A stretch of DNA of 64,000 nt, taken from NCBI RefSeq assembly GCF_030519655.1, contig NZ_JAUMIT010000004.1:1-64000 (forward strand), read 5' to 3'. A program made the position numbers and the translations under genes. Positions 52,080 through 62,100 of this stretch are shown here, one piece after another (within the stretch, counting starts at the first letter, position 1; each line of letters starts with the position of its first letter). The DNA comes from Wenyingzhuangia gilva. Its GTDB lineage: Bacteria > Bacteroidota > Bacteroidia > Flavobacteriales > Flavobacteriaceae. The notes under the pieces are model-generated. The model did no database searches, was not told the origin of the DNA, and saw nothing but the letters and a program-made list of their open reading frames with translations.

Positions 52080-52106
52080 GCTAAAAGCAAAAGCTTTTAG
52101 CTATTT
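52075..52106 (-). terminator. Terminator after tpiA
   Basis: A 14-bp perfect stem (52075-52088 with 52093-52106), AAAA loop and, on the minus strand, a short T-rich exit 23 bases after the tpiA stop. Confidence 0.85.
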
Positions 52107-52128
52107 AAGAATATATTTTGTTGTTTTC

Positions 52129-52887
52129 TTAGATTGCCTTAATCACAGCAGCAAAATCAGCAGCAACTAAAGAAGCTCCACCAATTAAACCTCCATCAAC
52201 ATCAGGTTTAGAGAAAATTTCTTCAGCGTTAGATGGTTTACAAGAACCTCCATATAAAATAGACACGTTTTCAGCAACTTCAGCACCGTATTTATTAGCA
52301 ACAAATCCACGGATAAATGCATGCATTTCTTGTGCTTGATCTGCAGAAGCAGTTAATCCTGTTCCAATAGCCCAAACTGGTTCGTATGCCAATACGATGT
52401 TAGACCATGCAGCAGCATCTAAATGAAATAATGCTCCAGAAATTTGTTTGGCAACAACTTCTTCTTGAGTATTAGCTTCTCTTTCTTCTTTTACTTCACC
52501 AAAACAGTAAATTACTTCTAATCCGTTTGCCAAAGCAGCATCTGTTTTTTTAGCTAATAAAGCTTCATCTTCACCAAAGTATTCTCTTCTTTCAGAGTGA
52601 CCTAAGATGACAGTTTTAATTCCTGCACTAGTTAACATTTCAGCAGAAATTTCTCCTGTATATGCTCCGTTAGCTTCTTGGTGCATGTTTTGAGCAGCAA
52701 CTTCTACAGCAGAACCTTCAGTAGCTGCTAATACAGTAGTTAAGTTTACAAATGTAGGTGAAACAATAACTCTTGTGTTGTCTAAAGCAACATCTTTTAA
52801 TTCGTTTACCAATCCTTCTGCTAAAGCTTTAGACTCGGCAACGTTTTTGTTCATTTTCCAGTTACCTGCTACAATTTTACTTCTCAT
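52129..52887 (-). CDS. tpiA: Triose-phosphate isomerase
   Basis: Glycolytic and gluconeogenic interconversion of dihydroxyacetone phosphate and glyceraldehyde 3-phosphate. The 252-aa barrel has the N-terminal GNWKMN with the catalytic Lys, the catalytic His in LGHSERREYFGE, the catalytic Glu in LAYEPVWAIGTG (followed by the phosphate lid), and YGGSCKPSNAEE. The TlpA gene precedes it by 11 bases on the same strand, so the three genes may share a transcript. Confidence 0.98.
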   Translation of the reverse strand: MRSKIVAGNWKMNKNVAESKALAEGLVNELKDVALDNTRVIVSPTFVNLTTVLAATEGSAVEVAAQNMHQEANGAYTGEISAEMLTSAGIKTVILGHSERREYFGEDEALLAKKTDAALANGLEVIYCFGEVKEEREANTQEEVVAKQISGALFHLDAAAWSNIVLAYEPVWAIGTGLTASADQAQEMHAFIRGFVANKYGAEVAENVSILYGGSCKPSNAEEIFSKPDVDGGLIGGASLVAADFAAVIKAI

Positions 52888-52898
52888 TTTATATAAAT

Positions 52899-53387
52899 TT
52901 AGTTTTCTAATACTTTTATTATTCTAGAATCATCAGCCTCAATGGCTCTGTAGATTAGTACTTTTCCAGTTTCATCAATGACAATGTATCTTGGAATCCA
53001 ATCAAGGTCTATGTTTTTAGCAAATATACTTTTCCATCCACCTTCTACATAGTAATGATTTCCTTTTATACTAAAACGATTGATACCCTTTTTCCAATCA
53101 GTTTGATTCTTGTCCAAAGATATAAATACATAGTCAGCATTTGGGTGTTTTTCTTGAAGTTTTTTAAGTTTTGGAAGCCCTTTGATACAGTCGCTACACC
53201 ACGATGCCCATACTTCTATAACGGTAGTTTTTCCTCTTTGGTTATCTATTAATTCTTGAAAAGTAAGATCATCACCAGCCAACGTGACCATTGGTGCGGC
53301 TAATACTTCTTTACTAAATGCTGTTTTTTCTTGTGCTTTGCAAGCAAAGAAAATAAAGGCGACTAAAATTAAGGTGATTTTTTTCAT
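52899..53387 (-). CDS. TlpA-like thioredoxin-fold lipoprotein
   Basis: The 162-aa protein has a lipobox (ITLILVAFIFFAC) and a thioredoxin/AhpC-type fold with the redox CxxC in VWASWCSDCIKGLP, and IPRYIVIDETGKVL with the cis-proline. It would face the periplasm and act as a thiol-disulphide reductase; the protein partner is unknown. It lies 6 bases from the upstream permease gene and 11 bases before tpiA. Confidence 0.87.
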   Translation of the reverse strand: MKKITLILVAFIFFACKAQEKTAFSKEVLAAPMVTLAGDDLTFQELIDNQRGKTTVIEVWASWCSDCIKGLPKLKKLQEKHPNADYVFISLDKNQTDWKKGINRFSIKGNHYYVEGGWKSIFAKNIDLDWIPRYIVIDETGKVLIYRAIEADDSRIIKVLEN

Positions 53388-53393
53388 AATATT

Positions 53394-54464
53394 TTATTTT
53401 AATTCAACACTTGGGTCTAATATGCTGTAAGAAATATCTACCAAAATATTTAGGAGGATAAAAAATGCAGCAATGGTTAATATACTTCCTGAGATTACAG
53501 GTAAGTCGGAAGAATTTAAAGCGTTTACAATTTCTTTTCCTAAACCGTTCCAGTTAAAAATATACTCTACAAAAACCGCACCAGCTAATAAAGAAGCAAA
53601 CCAACCAGATAGTGTGGTAATTACTGGGTTTAATGCGTTTTTTAAGGCGTGTTTTTTAATGATGACATAAGTAGACAATCCTTTAGATTTGGCTGTTCTG
53701 ATATAATCTTTACTTAAAATATCTAACAAAGAATTTCTAGTTAATTGCACAATAACAGCTAAAGGTCTAATTCCTAAAACAATACTTGGTAAAATGGCAT
53801 TTTTCCACACAATTTTAGTTCCCTCTCCAAAATCATCAACTTCCACAATATTACCTGTCATTCCTAAACCTGTGTATTCGTGTAGCACAAACCCAAAAAA
53901 CCAAGCGAATAAAATGGCAGAGAAAAAAGAGGGTAAACTCATTCCCAAAGTACTAATCACCATAATACATTTGTCTAAAAAAGTATTGACTTGCAAGGCA
54001 GATACAATTCCTAATAACAATCCAATCACAAAAGCAATACTAATGGCTGTTATAGCTAACAACAAGGTGTTTGGCAATGTTTCCATTAAAATACTACTCA
54101 CTTCTTTGTCGTTTTTTTGAAAAGAATTTCTAAGATTTGGGAATTTTAATACTCCTACAAAAGTATCAGTATTTAAAAAGGTAATTCTTGATTTATCCTC
54201 AGGTAAAAAAGAATAATCATTTAGATTTTTACTGTGAAAAGAAATAGGAGACAAATCATTTAAATAATTAAAATACTGCGTGTGTAAAGGTAAATTTAAT
54301 CCGTATTTTATTTTGATGTTCTCCAATTGTTCTTGATCTTCTCTTTGGTCTAACAACATTCTAGAAGGATCTCCCAATAAATTAAACAAAAAGAAAAGTA
54401 GTGTTGCTACTCCAAACAAGCTGATAAATCCTTTAAAGATGTTTTTAATTAAAAATGAAATCAA
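53394..54464 (-). CDS. OppB-like ABC transporter permease (orphan)
   Basis: The 356-aa protein is a binding-protein-dependent permease of the dipeptide/oligopeptide type. It has the N-terminal FKGFISLFGVATLLFFLF helix, a periplasmic insert of ~100 residues (longer than OppB of E. coli), and the EAA-like loop YIRTAKSKGLSTYVIIKKHA with ALNPVITTLSGWFASLLAGA. No OppC, ATPase or binding protein is next to it, so its partners must be elsewhere. First gene of a minus-strand set with the TlpA-like gene and tpiA. Confidence 0.86.
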   Translation of the reverse strand: MISFLIKNIFKGFISLFGVATLLFFLFNLLGDPSRMLLDQREDQEQLENIKIKYGLNLPLHTQYFNYLNDLSPISFHSKNLNDYSFLPEDKSRITFLNTDTFVGVLKFPNLRNSFQKNDKEVSSILMETLPNTLLLAITAISIAFVIGLLLGIVSALQVNTFLDKCIMVISTLGMSLPSFFSAILFAWFFGFVLHEYTGLGMTGNIVEVDDFGEGTKIVWKNAILPSIVLGIRPLAVIVQLTRNSLLDILSKDYIRTAKSKGLSTYVIIKKHALKNALNPVITTLSGWFASLLAGAVFVEYIFNWNGLGKEIVNALNSSDLPVISGSILTIAAFFILLNILVDISYSILDPSVELK

Positions 54465-54577
54465 TGGAAATGTGTTTTAATCTCAAAGATATCATTTACA
54501 ATAATTATATACACAGGAAGTGTTTAAAAGATTTGAAATAATTAAATTGCTATCGTTAATCAAAAAAGCACTTATCA

Positions 54578-55594
54578 ATGTCAAAAATCATCAAAACAGG
54601 ATTGTTATCTTTTGGACTTTCAGGAAAAGTTTTTCATGCACCTTTTGTAAATGAGCACAAAGGATTTGAACTAACGGCTGTGGTAGAAAGAAGTAAAAAA
54701 ACAATCAAAGAGGTGTATCCTAATGTAATTAGTTATGATTCTTTAGATGCTATTATAAATGATGATAATATTGATTTAATTGTTGTAAACACGCCCAATA
54801 ACACACATTACGATTTTGCTTTACAAGCTCTACGAGCAAAAAAACATGTATTGATGGAAAAGCCATTTGCCATTACATCAAAACAAGCAAAAGAATTGTA
54901 CGACGTGGCAGCTGAAAATAATTGTAAAATTTTAGCATATCACAATAGAAGATATGATAGCGATTATCTTTCTGTTAAAAAAGTATTGGAATCAGGTGAT
55001 TTAGGCAAAGTGGTAGAAGCACATATTAGGTTTGATAGATACAAAACCGATATAGGTCCAAAAGTTGCGAAAGAAACGGCAACTATTCCAGGGAGTGGAA
55101 TTACTTATGATTTAGGTTCTCATATTGTTGATGCAGCAATTTCATTATTTGGATTGCCTGTAAGTTGGCATAAAAAGAAAGGGTATTATCGTGAAAATAC
55201 TCAAGTAGATGATTTTATGTATGCTTTTATTGAATTTCCTAACAACGTTCATGTTCATGTAACGGCAAGTATGTTGGTCCCAAATCCGCAACCGTCTTTT
55301 GTGGTACACGGAACCAAAGGAACTTATATAAAACAAAGAATTAATTTACAAGAAGAACAGTTAATGGCAGGCATGCAAATTACTGATGTAAATTATGGTA
55401 CAGAACCCAAAGGAGTAGAGGGAGAGTTAACCATTGCTCCTAATGAATTAGATAGAAAAATGATTAAAATTCCATCTGAACCTGCAACCTATATGCATAT
55501 TTTTGAAGCTGTTTATCAAAACATTGTTAATGGAAAAGAGTATCCCATCACAAAAGAGCAAATTATTAAACAATTAGAAATTCTAGAGGATTAA
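54578..55594 (+). CDS. Gfo/Idh/MocA-family oxidoreductase
   Basis: The 338-aa NAD(P)-dependent dehydrogenase has the Rossmann start TGLLSFGLSGKVFHAPFV, the VEKP-like motif in VLMEKPFAITSKQA, and the C-terminal alpha/beta domain with SGITYDLGSHIVDAAISLFG. The D-x-x-x-H pair D-L-G-S-H is the likely catalytic site. Substrates of the family are sugars, inositols or related compounds; this one is undefined. Its stop codon directly abuts the stop of the convergent transglutaminase gene, with no terminator. Confidence 0.9.
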   Translation: MSKIIKTGLLSFGLSGKVFHAPFVNEHKGFELTAVVERSKKTIKEVYPNVISYDSLDAIINDDNIDLIVVNTPNNTHYDFALQALRAKKHVLMEKPFAITSKQAKELYDVAAENNCKILAYHNRRYDSDYLSVKKVLESGDLGKVVEAHIRFDRYKTDIGPKVAKETATIPGSGITYDLGSHIVDAAISLFGLPVSWHKKKGYYRENTQVDDFMYAFIEFPNNVHVHVTASMLVPNPQPSFVVHGTKGTYIKQRINLQEEQLMAGMQITDVNYGTEPKGVEGELTIAPNELDRKMIKIPSEPATYMHIFEAVYQNIVNGKEYPITKEQIIKQLEILED

Positions 55595-56548
55595 TTATTG
55601 TTGCTGCTGCTGTTGTTGAGAAGCTGATCCCGGAATTTGCATTTGTGTTTGTTTATAACCACCATCAGGTCTAATATCTACAGATACTTTTAAGGTGCTT
55701 TTTCCACTACTATATAACACTCCTTTTAAGGGAGCAACATCGTAATAATCCCTTCCCCAGGCCACTACAATGTGTTGGTTTTTGGGGATTTGATTGTTGG
55801 TAGGATCAAAATCTAACCAACCAAAAGTAGGAATGTAAACAGAAAACCAAGCGTGAGAAGCATCGGTTCCAATTAATTTTTCTTTTCCAGGAGGCGGTAA
55901 AGTTTCTATATAACCACTCACATATTTTGCAGGTAATTTTACAGATCTTAAACAAGCAATAGCAATTTGTGCAAAGTCCTGACACACTCCTTTTTTTTCT
56001 TTCATCACCTCACTAATAGGTGTTGCTACGTTAGAAAAGGTAGTGTTAAATTCAAAATCTTTAAAAATTCTTTGCATTAATTCATAACTAGCTTCATACA
56101 CAGATCTATCTGGTTTAAAAGAAATTTCTGCATAAGCTTTGATGTTTTCATCAATGTTTTTGATGAGTACAGATTCTAGCTGAAATTGTCTTGCTTCTAA
56201 AATATCATCACTTACTCCTTTTAAAACTTCTAAGGCTTCCGTTAGAGTAATGTTTTTAGCAGATTCAAAATCATCAATGTTTGGAGCAAGTAAAATATTT
56301 CTTTCCACTTTACTAACAGCAGTTACTTTTAATTGTTTGTGATGTTCCTGAATGGAAAAACGAGTAATAGTGTTCCCAAAAAAATCAAGCCTTTCCGAAA
56401 ATTCTACAGGTTTTGGACTGATTTGCAAATCGTATGAAATCAATCTTTGACCAGGAATATTCTTTGGTTTTAAAATTGCCATGTTGTGACAAAAGGTTAC
56501 ACCTTCCTCATAATCATATTGGGTAGTATGGATGACTTTATAAACCAT
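55595..56548 (-). CDS. Transglutaminase-like cysteine protease/peptidase with polyglutamine tail
   Basis: The 317-aa protein has the bacterial transglutaminase N-domain (residues 1-~80) and the transglutaminase core: Cys in KKGVCQDFAQIAIACLRS, His in DASHAWFSVYIPTFGW and Asp in LDFDPTNNQIPKN. The tail is SASQQQQQQQ, seven glutamines encoded by CAA/CAG triplets. It overlaps the ATP-grasp gene's stop by one base, so the two are translationally coupled. In this cluster it is expected to hydrolyse or form amide bonds; the substrate is unknown. Confidence 0.88.
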   Translation of the reverse strand: MVYKVIHTTQYDYEEGVTFCHNMAILKPKNIPGQRLISYDLQISPKPVEFSERLDFFGNTITRFSIQEHHKQLKVTAVSKVERNILLAPNIDDFESAKNITLTEALEVLKGVSDDILEARQFQLESVLIKNIDENIKAYAEISFKPDRSVYEASYELMQRIFKDFEFNTTFSNVATPISEVMKEKKGVCQDFAQIAIACLRSVKLPAKYVSGYIETLPPPGKEKLIGTDASHAWFSVYIPTFGWLDFDPTNNQIPKNQHIVVAWGRDYYDVAPLKGVLYSSGKSTLKVSVDIRPDGGYKQTQMQIPGSASQQQQQQQ

Positions 56549-59103
56549 TATATCACAATTTTTTGTTTAACCATTTGTGTTTGCTGATAGGTATGATCAA
56601 AATAAGTGTTAGAAATTGACAATGAAGTTTCGTGTAACAAATCACTTAATTCAGACAAAAGATCTTCAAGGTTGTTTCTAAGCGTTAAATCTTCATTTAA
56701 ACTTAGCAAAGTTTCAGAATCAATATTGTTGATAATTTTATTGGCTACTCTTATGGTTTCTACAGATTTAGAAAAACCTAAAGTTCCTTTTGGAATAGGC
56801 AATCTTTCTATGTCTTTTTCTATTCTTTTTAATTGATAGGATAAAGATTTTGGATATTCTTTGTCTAACAAAATCAAATTGACCACATTGTCTATACTTA
56901 GATAAGAACGATAACTATATCTGTAAATATTTAAACTTTCGTGACTAGATAATAGCGATTCTAAGATTTCGTAGTTTAATTGCTCTTCGTAATTAAAAAC
57001 AATTAAAGATCTACATTTGGCAATATTCATGGTAGCTTGTTCCATTTGTAAACCAATAAAATAAAGTAACAAACCTTGGTTTACTAAAATACTTTCTTCT
57101 ATTAAGCCCATAAAAGCAATCAACCTTGTAATGGTTCTGTCTAATAATTTGGTTAACGAAGCAATAGAGGGTTGTTCATCTGTATTGTAGTTTTTCCATA
57201 GTTTTTTAATACTATCAAAAACCCTCCACATATCTTTAGACCAAAGGTTTCTTAGGGTGTAATATGAATTGTTAAAACTATTTAGGGTTTGAGCCAAACT
57301 ACCTATTCTGTTTTCATCTAGAATTAAAGATTGAATTTCGTTTAATGGATTTTCTAAGTTTTTTTCAGAACCTTCTCCCACAAAACCAGGAAAAGTAGAG
57401 GTGATGTTTGTAATGGCTTTGTATAAATAAGTTAATATTTCTGATTCTGATTTTCTTGAATTGTATTGCTCATTGTTCATGTTGTTCAACACCATTCTAA
57501 TAAATCTAGAAGTTACCAAAGCTCTACCTAAATATCTTCCAGACCAAAATAAATTTTCGGCTGTGTTACTTGGTAAATCATTAATATCAGACACCGAAAT
57601 GTTTTGAGAACTATTCCATGTGTATTGCTGAATGTTGGTTTGTAGTTCATTACTAATTACCCAAAAATCTTTGCTAACGCCTCCACGTTGATTGGATACT
57701 CGCAATTCTTGACGTTCTGATGCCACACGCACCAAACCACCCGGCATTACTGTATAACCATTTTCTTTAGCAATGGTAAAGGTTCTGCATACAATTTTTC
57801 TAGGTTCTAATTTTCCGTTGATATAAGTTGGTGCTGATGAAAATGATATTTTTTCTTGAGCTACAAATCGACAAGGATTTTTTAGAATTTCTTTTTTTAG
57901 GACTTCAATTTCTGTTTCTGATAAAAACTCGCAAAAGTATAAACTTTCTCTGTTAGATCTATCGATCCTTTTGACAACAAAATTTTTGATGTTTTTAAGT
58001 ACAAAATTCAATTCCTTTTCTTGTCCACACCACCAAGATGCAATTTGAGGAAGAATTAAATCTTCTTTAAAAAAGTAGTTACAAATGGCGTTCATAAAAG
58101 GAACCAAACCAGAATTTTCTATTACGCCACTTCCTACAGGATTAACAACAGTAATGTTTTGATTTCTGACCACTTCTAACAAGCCAGCAATTCCTAAATA
58201 GGAATCTTCTCTTAATTCTAGTGGATCCACAAAAACGTCATCGACACGTCTTAAAATAACATCAACTTTTTTAAGTCCGTCTAAAGATTTCATCCAAACA
58301 AAACCATTACGAACAATTAAATCATTTCCTTTTACCAAGGGATATCCTAGTAAAGAAGATAAATAGGCGTGTTCAAAATAGGTTTCGTTATGAGGTCCAG
58401 GTGTTAAAATAACAATATTAGGGTTTTCAACATCTTTTGGAGCAGCATCAATTAACATTTGATTGAAGTCATTAAAGAAGGCTGAAGGTTGTTTTACATT
58501 GATATTATTGTATAATTCTGAAGCAATTCTACTGGTTGTAAATCTGTTCTCTAAGGCATATCCCATTCCTGATGGTGCCTGAGTTCTATCATTCACCACC
58601 CACATTCTTCCATCAGGGCCTCTAGAAATTTCTGCAGAATAAATCATTAAAGATTTTGCAGTAGTATATTTTATGTTGTCACATTGTCTTAAAAAACCTC
58701 TGTGTTCATAAACAACTTCTGGAGGAAGAATTTTGTTTTTAATTAATTTTTTTTCTCCATAGATATCTTTTAGGATTAAATCTAAAAGCTCAGCTCTTTG
58801 TTTAATCCCTCTTTCTACCTCTGTCCACTCATCTTCATTTATAACAAAAGGAATAATGTTTAAGTTCCACGGTCTGTGTAAACCATTAGGGTCATTATAT
58901 ACGTTATAAGTAACCCCGTTCTCAACCATTAACCAATCAATCTCACTTTGAAGGTTTTTTAATTTATCATCACCAATGGTGTTGATGTTTTCCAATAATG
59001 CATTCCAATTTTGGTTGATTTCTTTATTGGGTTTTAAAACTTCATCATAATTCTTAATATCAGATAAATAATCTTTAAAAAGTTTATTCGAATTACTAGT
59101 CAT
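56548..59103 (-). CDS. Circularly permuted ATP-grasp / alpha-E fusion protein
   Basis: The 851-aa chain joins a circularly permuted ATP-grasp domain (~60-500; YNDPNGLHRPWNLNIIPFVI, TPGPHNETYFEHAYLSSLLG, LRRVDDVFVDPLELREDSYL, VNPVGSGVIENSGL, VMPGGLVRVAS) to an alpha-E helical domain (~520-851; ENLFWSGRYLGRALVTSRFI). These families are normally two neighbouring genes; here they are fused. ATP-grasp folds ligate carboxylates to amines, and comparative genomics has linked this set to peptide or amide synthesis, but no product is known. It lies 10 bases after the DUF2126 gene and couples to the next gene. Confidence 0.9.
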   Translation of the reverse strand: MTSNSNKLFKDYLSDIKNYDEVLKPNKEINQNWNALLENINTIGDDKLKNLQSEIDWLMVENGVTYNVYNDPNGLHRPWNLNIIPFVINEDEWTEVERGIKQRAELLDLILKDIYGEKKLIKNKILPPEVVYEHRGFLRQCDNIKYTTAKSLMIYSAEISRGPDGRMWVVNDRTQAPSGMGYALENRFTTSRIASELYNNINVKQPSAFFNDFNQMLIDAAPKDVENPNIVILTPGPHNETYFEHAYLSSLLGYPLVKGNDLIVRNGFVWMKSLDGLKKVDVILRRVDDVFVDPLELREDSYLGIAGLLEVVRNQNITVVNPVGSGVIENSGLVPFMNAICNYFFKEDLILPQIASWWCGQEKELNFVLKNIKNFVVKRIDRSNRESLYFCEFLSETEIEVLKKEILKNPCRFVAQEKISFSSAPTYINGKLEPRKIVCRTFTIAKENGYTVMPGGLVRVASERQELRVSNQRGGVSKDFWVISNELQTNIQQYTWNSSQNISVSDINDLPSNTAENLFWSGRYLGRALVTSRFIRMVLNNMNNEQYNSRKSESEILTYLYKAITNITSTFPGFVGEGSEKNLENPLNEIQSLILDENRIGSLAQTLNSFNNSYYTLRNLWSKDMWRVFDSIKKLWKNYNTDEQPSIASLTKLLDRTITRLIAFMGLIEESILVNQGLLLYFIGLQMEQATMNIAKCRSLIVFNYEEQLNYEILESLLSSHESLNIYRYSYRSYLSIDNVVNLILLDKEYPKSLSYQLKRIEKDIERLPIPKGTLGFSKSVETIRVANKIINNIDSETLLSLNEDLTLRNNLEDLLSELSDLLHETSLSISNTYFDHTYQQTQMVKQKIVI

Positions 59104-59113
59104 TTAGGGTACT

Positions 59114-62100
59114 CTATTTTTTACGCAAATCTAAGGTATTTGGGAATTCTTTGTCGACTGGAATTGTTTTATATCTGAATTTTTTTGAACTACCTAATTC
59201 TTCAACAGTTCTCTTAGGAGCTTCTGTTTCACTTTGGGTGATTTCCTCTATGTTATCAACATAAGTTTGTGTTTCACCAATGTCCCAAAAACGGTTAATT
59301 CTTCTAGATTCAGCTTCAAAACTATTCACAGGGAAGGTTTCGTATGATCTACCACCAGGGTGTGCTACAAAATATTTACAACCTCCAATAGATTTTCTAC
59401 TCCAAGTATCTACAATATCAAAAGCCAAAGGAGTATCTACTCCAATAGTAGGATGCAAAGCAGAATATGGATCCCATGCTTTGTACCTAATTCCAGCTAC
59501 AAACTCACCTTTTACTGGTGTAGGTTGCATTTGTACTTTTACGCCATTACAGGTTAGTACATACCTTTCATTCACAAAGTTAGATACTTTTACTTGCAAA
59601 CGCTCTAAAGATGAATCTACATAACGAGCCGTTCCACCACCAGTCATTTCTTCTCCTAAAACATTCCAAGGTTCAATACCTGCTCTTAGTTCTAAGTGGA
59701 TGTTGTTGATGTCTACCATTCCGTGTAAAGGGAATCTAAATTCAAAGAAAGGATCAAACCAATCTAACTCGAACTTGTATCCAGCTTTGTTTAATTGGCT
59801 AACAATGTCTTTAATATCTTCTCTAACAAAATGTTCTATTAGGAATTTGTCGTGTAATTCTGTTCCCCATCTTACTAAATCATGTTCGTATGGTTTTTTC
59901 CAAAACCAAGCTACTAAAGTTCTAACCAATAACATTTGCATCAAGCTCATTTGTGGATGAGGAGGCATATCAAACCCACGAAGCTCTAATATTCCTAATC
60001 TACCCGAAGAAGAATCGGGAGAATATAATTTATCAATACAGAATTCTGCTCTGTGTGTATTTCCTGTTAAATCGGTTAATAAGTGTCTAAACAATCTATC
60101 GGTTAACCAAAAAGGAACTTCACCATCTTTAGGAATTTGACTAAAAGCAATTTCTAACTCATACAAGTTTTCCATTCTAGCTTCATCAATTCTTGGTGCT
60201 TGACTCGTAGCTCCAACAAAGGCTCCAGAAAATAAATAAGACAATCCTGGGTGATGTTGCCAAAAGGTAAGTAAACTTCTTAACAAACTAGGTTTTCTTA
60301 ATAACGGACTGTCGGCAGGGCTTGTTCCTCCAAGAGTTACGTGGTTTCCTCCACCTGTTCCAGTATGTTTTCCATCTAACATAAATTTTTCAGTACCCAA
60401 ACGAGACTTTTTAGCTTCTTCGTACAAGGTCAAAGTATTGTTTACCAATTCTTCCCAAGTTTTCATTGGATGTACGTTGATTTCAATCACTCCTGGATCT
60501 GGTGTAATTTTCATAGACTCCACTCTGTTGTCATGTGGAGGGTTGTATCCTTCTAGAATAACAGGGATGTTTAATTCTTTTGCAGTTGCCTCAATAGAAG
60601 CAATTAAGTCTAAGAAAGCATCTGCTGAATCTAAAGGAGGTAAGAATAAATACAGTTTATTGTCTCTTATCTCTGAACAAATAGCTGTTCTTACAAAATA
60701 TTTAGGTTTGTTAGTGTCTAAACCATTAATACAGAAATCCTTATATCTTGTGTTTACCAATCTTTTAAAACTAGGTAAAGGTTTACGTTCTTTAAATAAA
60801 TCAGGCTCGTAAATAGGAAAAACTTCGTATTCTGGTTTGGTGATTAATGAGCTTAAAGGTAGTCTTAAGCCAATAGGAGAAGTTCCTGGAGTTAAGTGCA
60901 AGTTTTTACGTCTAAACACCCATTCACTTGTAAACCATTGTTCTTTGTGTTTGTTTAATGGCAGTACATATCCTACTGCTTTATGAGTTCCTTGTGCTAA
61001 TATTTCAGCCAATCTTTTTCTAATTAAATCTTCGCTGTCTTCTTTGCTAATATCAATATCTACAGGAATATTTCCTTCTTCCCAAAGCATATAAAAAGCA
61101 TCTTCGTAAGTAGGAATTATATGTTGATGGGATACATTTAAATATTTAGTTAGAGTTTTTAAAAATTTAAGATCACTCCCTGCTGGAACTATTGGATTAG
61201 GAGCAAAGCAAGAAAGTAATTCAGGATTGTGCCAAATGTTTTTTCCATCTTTTCTCCAATACAATTGAATTTCCCATCTAGGTAAAGGTTCTCCAGGATA
61301 CCATTTTCCTTGGGCATGATGTAACATTCCACCCACACCAATTTTTTCCATCAACCTTTTGGTTAAATCGTTGGCTAATTTTCTTTTATGAGGACCATCG
61401 GCATCGGTATTCCATTCTGGAGATTCCATGTCATCAATAGAAACAAAAGTAGGTTCTCCACCCATGGTTAATCTAACATCTCCTTTTTGTAAATCTTTTT
61501 CTACTTTATATCCTAATTTTTCAATGGCTTTCCATTGTTCTTCTGTATAAGGTTTTGTAACTCTTGGTGATTCTAAAATTCTAGTGATTGAATTTTCAAA
61601 TTCAAATTCGGTATTAATTTTTTTATCACTAAGAATTCCTCCACTAACAGCAGCTGCACTTTCATAATGTGGTGTACAAGACAAAGGAATATGTCCTTCA
61701 CCTGCTAATAAACCAGAAGTTGAATCAAAACCAATCCAACCAGCACCAGGAATATAAACTTCTGTCCATGCGTGTAAATCCGTAAAATCTTCTTCTGGAC
61801 CAGAAGGACCATCTAAAGATTTTTCATCGGCTTTTAACTGTACAATATATCCAGAGACAAACCTTGCTCCAAATCCTAAATGTCTCATGACCTGTACAAA
61901 TAACCAAGAGTAATCTCTACAAGAACCTGTTCCACAAGCTAAAGTTTCTTCAGAACTTTGTACTCCGGGTTCTAATCGGATGTTATATTTTAAAAACTCA
62001 TATATTTTTCTATTGATATCAATTAAAAAATAAATGGTTTTTCTAGGGGTATAATCAATGGTTTTTAAAAACTGCTGTAATAAATCACTATCCTCATTCA

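Noticed and set aside
59280-60812. Several plus-strand frames of 65-124 aa opposite the DUF2126 gene
   Set aside because: They mirror the minus-strand coding sequence, lack motifs and have no promoters; typical shadow ORFs.
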